Source: Cylindrobasidium torrendii FP15055 ss-10 (lineage: Eukaryota > Basidiomycota > Agaricomycetes > Agaricales > Physalacriaceae). From it: 64,000 nt of DNA. Each line of letters starts with the position of its first letter. Positions within the stretch are counted from its first letter, which is position 1. Positions 59,353-64,000 of the stretch are shown here, one piece after another. A model generated the notes under the pieces. It did no database searches. It was not told the DNA's origin and saw only the letters and a program-made list of their open reading frames with translations. Where the stretch lies: assembly GCA_000934385.1 (NCBI GenBank), contig KN880452.1:64725-128724 (forward strand). The letters run 5' to 3'. The position numbers were made by a program, and so were the translations under genes.

Positions 59353-62300
59353 TTACTGAAAAAGTCCGCCGGAAGCGACTCTACGTCCTCGGTCAATGCT
59401 CTGACTTCTTCCCACATCCCTCTGATAACGCTCCTCTTGCTCGTAGCGATTATAAAATTTCTGCCTCTCTGCAGCGTAGTTCTCGAGGATGGCGGCAATA
59501 TCCGTAGCGAGGTAGTCCATCTCGGTGCGCTCTTGGGTAGAGAGCGGTGTGAGTTCCCTTGTCTCGACGTCGTCCTCTGTCTCGCCCTCACGATCAAAGA
59601 TGCCCCCCACTCTTGGGCTGCTAGCGACACGACGTTGCTGCTCTTGTGTTGCGATTGTAGCAGCGTAGAAGCGTAGAAGACAACGATCGATATCTGCGCG
59701 CAGACGCAGCAGCTCCGTAGGCTGCGAAGGGCATTTGAACAAAAGCCAGTCGTCGCATCGCAATAAACCCTCCGCGACTTCGTGCTTGGTGGCGCCGAAG
59801 AGGACATAAACAAGTGGCTTGACCCAGGCCGTGTTCGACAGGAACGTTTGACTCGTTACGCCGCTTACTTGGTTGCGCTTTTCGGCGTACACCATAAGTT
59901 CCCCACTTCTTAGTGGCTGAGCGTTGTCCCCGATGGATGTATTGATGCTGCTCATGTGGACGAGGGTAGCCTGAAGATTATTAGATATAAGGAAAAGTCG
60001 AGACGATAGACATTACCAAGTCTTCCCGTGTCCGAAGGAACCTCCTTCCAGTAGGCACGCCAAAGTTGGGTTGCATCGCGACACAAAGAAGCGCCGACAG
60101 CACCTCCTCTGACTTGGAGTTGCGCCTGAGCTCTTCTGGAATGATGTTGTCTCGACGGATGTTCACGAGCCCTGCATTCTTCAGAGTGCCCAGGAGCTGC
60201 TTGCGTGTGCGATCAATCATAGTAAAGGTCGAACCGTTGAGGAAGTTTGCGTGCAAGAAGTGCTTCGCTGCAGCACGGTCGCCTGCATCCTCCATGACTT
60301 TCCAAGCGGTGAAGGCACGAAGAGTTGTGAGGGTGTCAGAAGAAGATCCTGCGGGAATCCATTTCTTCTTTGCCGCTAGGGCCTCCGACTTCGCGCCAGA
60401 CGGCGAATACCAAGGGTCACGACTAGACAGGATTGCCGCGAGCGAAGCAGCCTGATCCAGACAGGAAAGGAAACAACCATAGATGATGACACGGCTGAGA
60501 TGTATGTCGAGGGGAAGCTTGTTGAGAATACGACCGAGTGTCGTCAAATCCTCGTTCTCGTCCAGAGCCCCAAGACGCTGCAAACCACGAACGGCCAAGT
60601 TGATGCGAGTGTCCTCGGGTGGCTCGATGGTAGCTTGAAGAACCTGCTTGATGGACATTTCCTTGAAGTTGAGGCTTTTGACGTGCATGATAACGTTCGT
60701 AAGGTCTGTGCGGGCCATCTCAACTGTCTGGTAGGTCGAAAGGGAGTCTGCATGAGCGCGCGACATAATCCCGTAGTAGAATCCGTTCCGGTGACGACCT
60801 GCACGACCTGCCCTTTGATTCAAGTTGGATCGCCCCACCCACGCAGTAACGAGCGAGGTAAGATTGCGCTCGGGGTCATAACGAACTTCCTTCAGCCGAC
60901 CACAGTCGACGACGTACACAACATCGGGGATGGTGACGGACGTTTCGGCAATGTTGGTAGTGAGAATAATTCGGCGTATACCTGGCACTGGGGGCTCGAA
61001 GACGGCCTGCTGTTGCTTGAGAGGGACGGAAGAGTGAAGCGAGTGTATTTCGAATTTGGGGTCCGCCAAGTTGGAAGCCCATCGTCTCGTCGTGAGCAAC
61101 CTCTCGACAGCTGTGATCTCTTCCCACCCCGGCAAGAATACCAGGACATGTCCCTCATTGGATTCCTGAATGACGCGGGAGATGGTAGCAGCAATCAAGG
61201 GGTAGGGGATGTCACCCTCTTCCGGAAGGTTGCTTGCAGCAGTTGAATTGTATGCGTCCTCGTTGGCCAGATATTTCCGTACGCCCGGTTCGTTGAGAGC
61301 CCACGAATCTTGACTTTGCTCGATGCGCTGGACGAAATCGTCGGTGAAGTTCTTTTCCACAGGGAAGGAGCGGCCTGGGATTTCCAGGATAGGTGCTGGT
61401 CGTCCATTCACATCGGGGAAGTAGTTTTGGAAGAGTGATCCGTCAATAGTAGCGCTCATGAGGACAACCTTGAGAGGATTCCCGTTGGCCCGCCGAGTAG
61501 CAAGATACCGCTTCAAGACCACGAGCAGAAGGTCAGTGTCGACGTCGCGTTCGTGGACTTCGTCGACCAATATGTGCGTGAGCCTGTCCAGTTCCCCGTC
61601 GCCCCTGCCTTCAAAAGCATGTTGGAGACGCGCAAGCAAAACACCAATTGTACAGAAGGTAATGGTACCATCTGGTTGAGCCTTGGTGGTGTCATACCTA
61701 ACTGAATACCCAACCGACTGACCGACTGCCTCATGCCGCTCAGCAGCAACACGGGTCGCGACACCAACGGCAGCAAGGCGACGAGGCTGAGTACACATGA
61801 CATTGCAGTGTGCACCTTTGCCGCTTTCGATTGCATGGTCCAAGATGATCTGAGGAATCTGGGTGGTTTTGCCCGAACCGGTAGCCGCCATGAAGATGGA
61901 CACATCGTTCTCCTCAATCATTGATAGGACGTCCTGGGTGCGCGTATAGACAGGAAGAGCGCTACGGATAGAGCGCATCTTTTGTGTTTCCGGATCCTCG
62001 AGGTATTTCTTCCGACGAGATGCAAGCACATCCGACTTGCGCGCAAGGGATTCCGGATTTGTCTCGTGGCTCTGGTTGAATACGGTGCTGGAGGGTGGTG
62101 CGACTGTTCGTGGTGCAAATGCGTTGTAAATACTGCTCTTCTGTAGATCTGCAGACAGGTCTTGAATAGCGCCGCGGACAGGATGAGGAACAAAGAGTGG
62201 TATCGGCGGACTGTCGCCATACAGAGAACCAGACGAAATTTTGTCCATGAATGTTTGCCATAGAGATGGGTCGGCCTTGACAAGGTAGCGAACAGCATCC

Positions 62301-63200
62301 AACTTGCAGCGTATTGGTGCCCATTTCTTTGCGACATGCATACCGTGGCCAACTTTATGACCGGCGATTGCCATGGTCCCAATCCACGAATTTGATGGCC
62401 CATTGTAAATCACTGACTCTTCTGGGGCTCCAAACTTGAATTGACGACAGTAGAAGGTGAGGAAAGCGTCCGCCTGGTCGATGCTAATAATGGTGCCGTC
62501 ATCTAGCCTGGTCTTGCTTGCGCCGAGAACTGGTGCATAAAGCTATTTCCAACCAAGTTAGCATTGCTGGGGAAGACCGTCGATGTCAATAGACGCACCT
62601 CGCCGGAAGCATGGGTTTGGTAAATGATAGAAAGTGCTGCTAGTCGTTCTCCCTGCTTCTTGGAGCCCGAGTCGCCAACGCCAACAATATCAGCCGTGGG
62701 AGTATGTACAGTCAAAGTACATCTTTTCCCAGGGTCAGAATGTTATCGACGAGAACAAATGTATGGACGCACCGAAGGGTCTTGCCATAGTTTTTGATTT
62801 GCTTCAATACAACGTACTCGTGTAGCTGCGCCCATTTTTCGAGTTCCGCTTGAGGCGCAGTAAGATAGTTCGACGCTGGCTCTGTTTCCGACACATATTG
62901 TTGACGAATCCAGGTCTCGTCGTGTCGTGGGCCAGGTGGAGGTTGCTGGTTTGAGTCCCGTTCGCGCACTCTCTCCTTGCTCTTTCCTTTCCCTTTTCCA
63001 TTGCCCGAAAGGAATGTCGGAGACACGGATTCCACGCGTTTGCCGCGGTTGCGAGTTCCCTTCGGTGTGAACCTTGAGTTCGACGCGTCCACTGAGATTG
63101 TCGGTGCGAGCCTAAGTGGTGCAGTTGTACTCAAAGCCGCTATTTGGGTCCGGGGCCTCAGCAGGCGACAGACCAGCGTCGCCGACGTTGGTAGGCGCAT
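59353..63200 (-). CDS. DExH-box RNA helicase, probably mitochondrial
   Basis: ATP-dependent RNA helicase of the DEAH/RHA group (DHX30/DHX36-like). The ATG at 63200 gives an Arg/Ser/Leu-rich N-terminus, MRLPTSATLVCRLLRPRTQ, with no acidic residue in about 36 positions, typical of a mitochondrial presequence. A Gly/Lys-rich linker and a dsRBD-like segment follow (LEKWAQLHEYVVL; GVGDSGSKKQGERLAALSII). The core has motif I ATGSGKTTQ, Ia TQPRRLAA, II DEVH, III SAT, IV VLVFLPGWEEI, V TNIAETSVTI and VI QRAGRAGR. The HA2/WH region (LGALDENEDLTTLGRILNKL) and an OB-fold region complete it. After an intron near 59972-60018 the C-terminus extends to 59353 with a Glu/Arg-rich helix. About 1,200 residues. 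A DHX30-type role in mitochondrial RNA or ribosome biogenesis is plausible but inferred. Confidence 0.88.
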
Positions 63201-63426
63201 GAGGGACAGAAGGAAAACTGGCCGGAGGATACCGAAGTGACCGTCGGAAACAAAGTCACCAATTGTCCTCCGTTCGATCGTCGTCACTTTTTCGGTACGT
63301 ATAGTCCTGTTATATAGCCCACCTCTCATGTCAAATCCAGTTCGTGTGCCATTTGTGAGCGCAATCCTCAAAGTCTGTCCTCAACACAGATCCTGCCGTA
63401 GTCTTATGCAAACAAATATCTATTGT

Positions 63427-64000
63427 TCAGGCTTTCCATGTATGCAAAACATGGTCGTAAAAAGAACAGCTAACAACACTCGTTTTCCCTTCCCGCCCTG
63501 AATAACTCCAGTCTGCACCGTACGCCATAGACTCGTGCTTGTCGAAGCGGCTAGTTGTCTGACCCTCCTTCCACGAATTTGTGAAGTTCACAACCTTGCA
63601 GCCATCGTGCATACACGCTACGAGCAGGTCGTCTTTACGCGCTGCAGATGGGTGCCACTTCACTCTCCATGCCCCACCGCCGACATCGACACCGCAGAGC
63701 GCGCGAGAGGGCATACGGACGTCGAATAGCTGCACGATGTTATTATAGCTATGCAAGTGTCAGTTTCCTACGGTAGGTTAAGTGGGAATTCGGCAGACCC
63801 TCCAACAGCAATGAGATGCTCAACATGTGGGTGACTTTGGATGGTCGTCACTCCTGCCTCGAATCTAGTCAATATGATGAGAACTAACCTACATGCCACT
63901 CAATGATTGTATCTACCTTTTGTTCACAAATGCAGGCTGGCTCAAGTCTGTCCTGATATCCCAGCCTTTCAGCTGAAGGTCGTCGCCACCTATTCACTGT
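63427..64000 (-). CDS. DPH7: DPH7-like WD40 diphthine methylesterase (partial, N-terminus beyond window)
   Basis: WD40 enzyme that hydrolyses methylated diphthine during diphthamide synthesis on eEF2. Only the C-terminal part is present; the gene runs off the right edge. Exons read DDLQLKGWDIRTDLSQPAFV, FEAGVTTIQSHPHVEHLIAV, then GYNNIVQLFDVRMPSRALCG, VGGGAWRVKWHP, LLVACMHDGCKVVNF, HESMAYGADWS and CSFYDHVLHTW, ending at a TGA at 63427. The GGGxWRxKWHP and HxSxAYGADW motifs are characteristic of DPH7/Rrt2. Introns near 63748-63800 and 63868-63915 have matching phases. Confidence 0.88.

Noticed and set aside
60500..61246. 248-codon plus-strand frame inside the DExH helicase
   Set aside because: Antisense shadow of the highly conserved helicase core.
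1..64000. Transposons, CRISPR arrays, tRNA or rRNA genes
   Set aside because: No terminal repeats, transposase or reverse-transcriptase motifs, regular spacer arrays or tRNA B-box-like sequence were found on either strand by reading.

Overview
The window is a stretch of nuclear chromosome from a filamentous basidiomycete, probably Agaricomycotina. Genes are broken by many short introns (mostly 48-60 nt, GT-AG, with CTAAC/CTGAC-like branch sites), intergenic gaps are short, and genes lie on both strands without operons. Gene content is mostly eukaryotic housekeeping. I see no transposon, tRNA, rRNA or CRISPR array, and nothing that looks recently transferred. Exon junctions were read by eye from frame continuity and splice consensus; starts and stops are firmer than internal junctions.

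Layout, left to right. 0.1-3.9 kb (-): a Ras guanine-nucleotide exchange factor carrying an N-terminal P-loop GTPase-like domain. 4.1-5.4 kb (+): SurE-family phosphatase. 5.6-8.3 kb (+): DRS1/DDX27 DEAD-box helicase. 8.4-11.6 kb (+): anaphase-promoting complex subunit 4. 12.0-14.1 kb (+): a bZIP transcription factor with a 703-nt first intron. 14.1-17.5 kb: no confident gene. 17.5-18.5 kb (-): secreted double-psi beta-barrel protein. 18.8-20.5 kb (-): FEN1/Rad27. 21.0-21.8 kb (+): METTL7-like methyltransferase. 22.0-25.0 kb (-): BAR-like scaffold protein. 25.9-28.3 kb (+): Ser/Pro-rich protein with two C-terminal membrane segments. 28.8-31.7 kb (-): C2-RasGAP protein. 32.1-33.2 kb (-): ELO-type fatty-acid elongase. 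35.2-36.0 kb (-): small unknown protein. 37.2-48.4 kb (+): VPS13. 48.9-53.1 kb (-): DENN-domain protein. 53.7-54.3 kb (-): tentative small gene. 54.3-55.4 kb (-): epsilon-COP. 55.5-58.8 kb (+): AP-2 alpha adaptin. 59.4-63.2 kb (-): DExH helicase with a probable mitochondrial presequence. 63.4 kb to the right edge (-): DPH7, cut by the window.

Two groupings stand out. A RasGEF and a RasGAP, opposing regulators of Ras, lie about 25 kb apart. From 37 to 59 kb almost every gene acts in membrane traffic or lipid transfer (VPS13, DENN Rab-GEF, epsilon-COP, AP-2 alpha), and epsilon-COP and AP-2 alpha start divergently from a 151-bp gap. I did not find a clearly novel multi-gene system. The most useful leads are the GTPase-RasGEF fusion, two GC-AG introns in AP-2 alpha, a charged insertion in FEN1, a cell-cycle-box/E-box promoter between FEN1 and the methyltransferase, the long bZIP intron, and several unassigned proteins.
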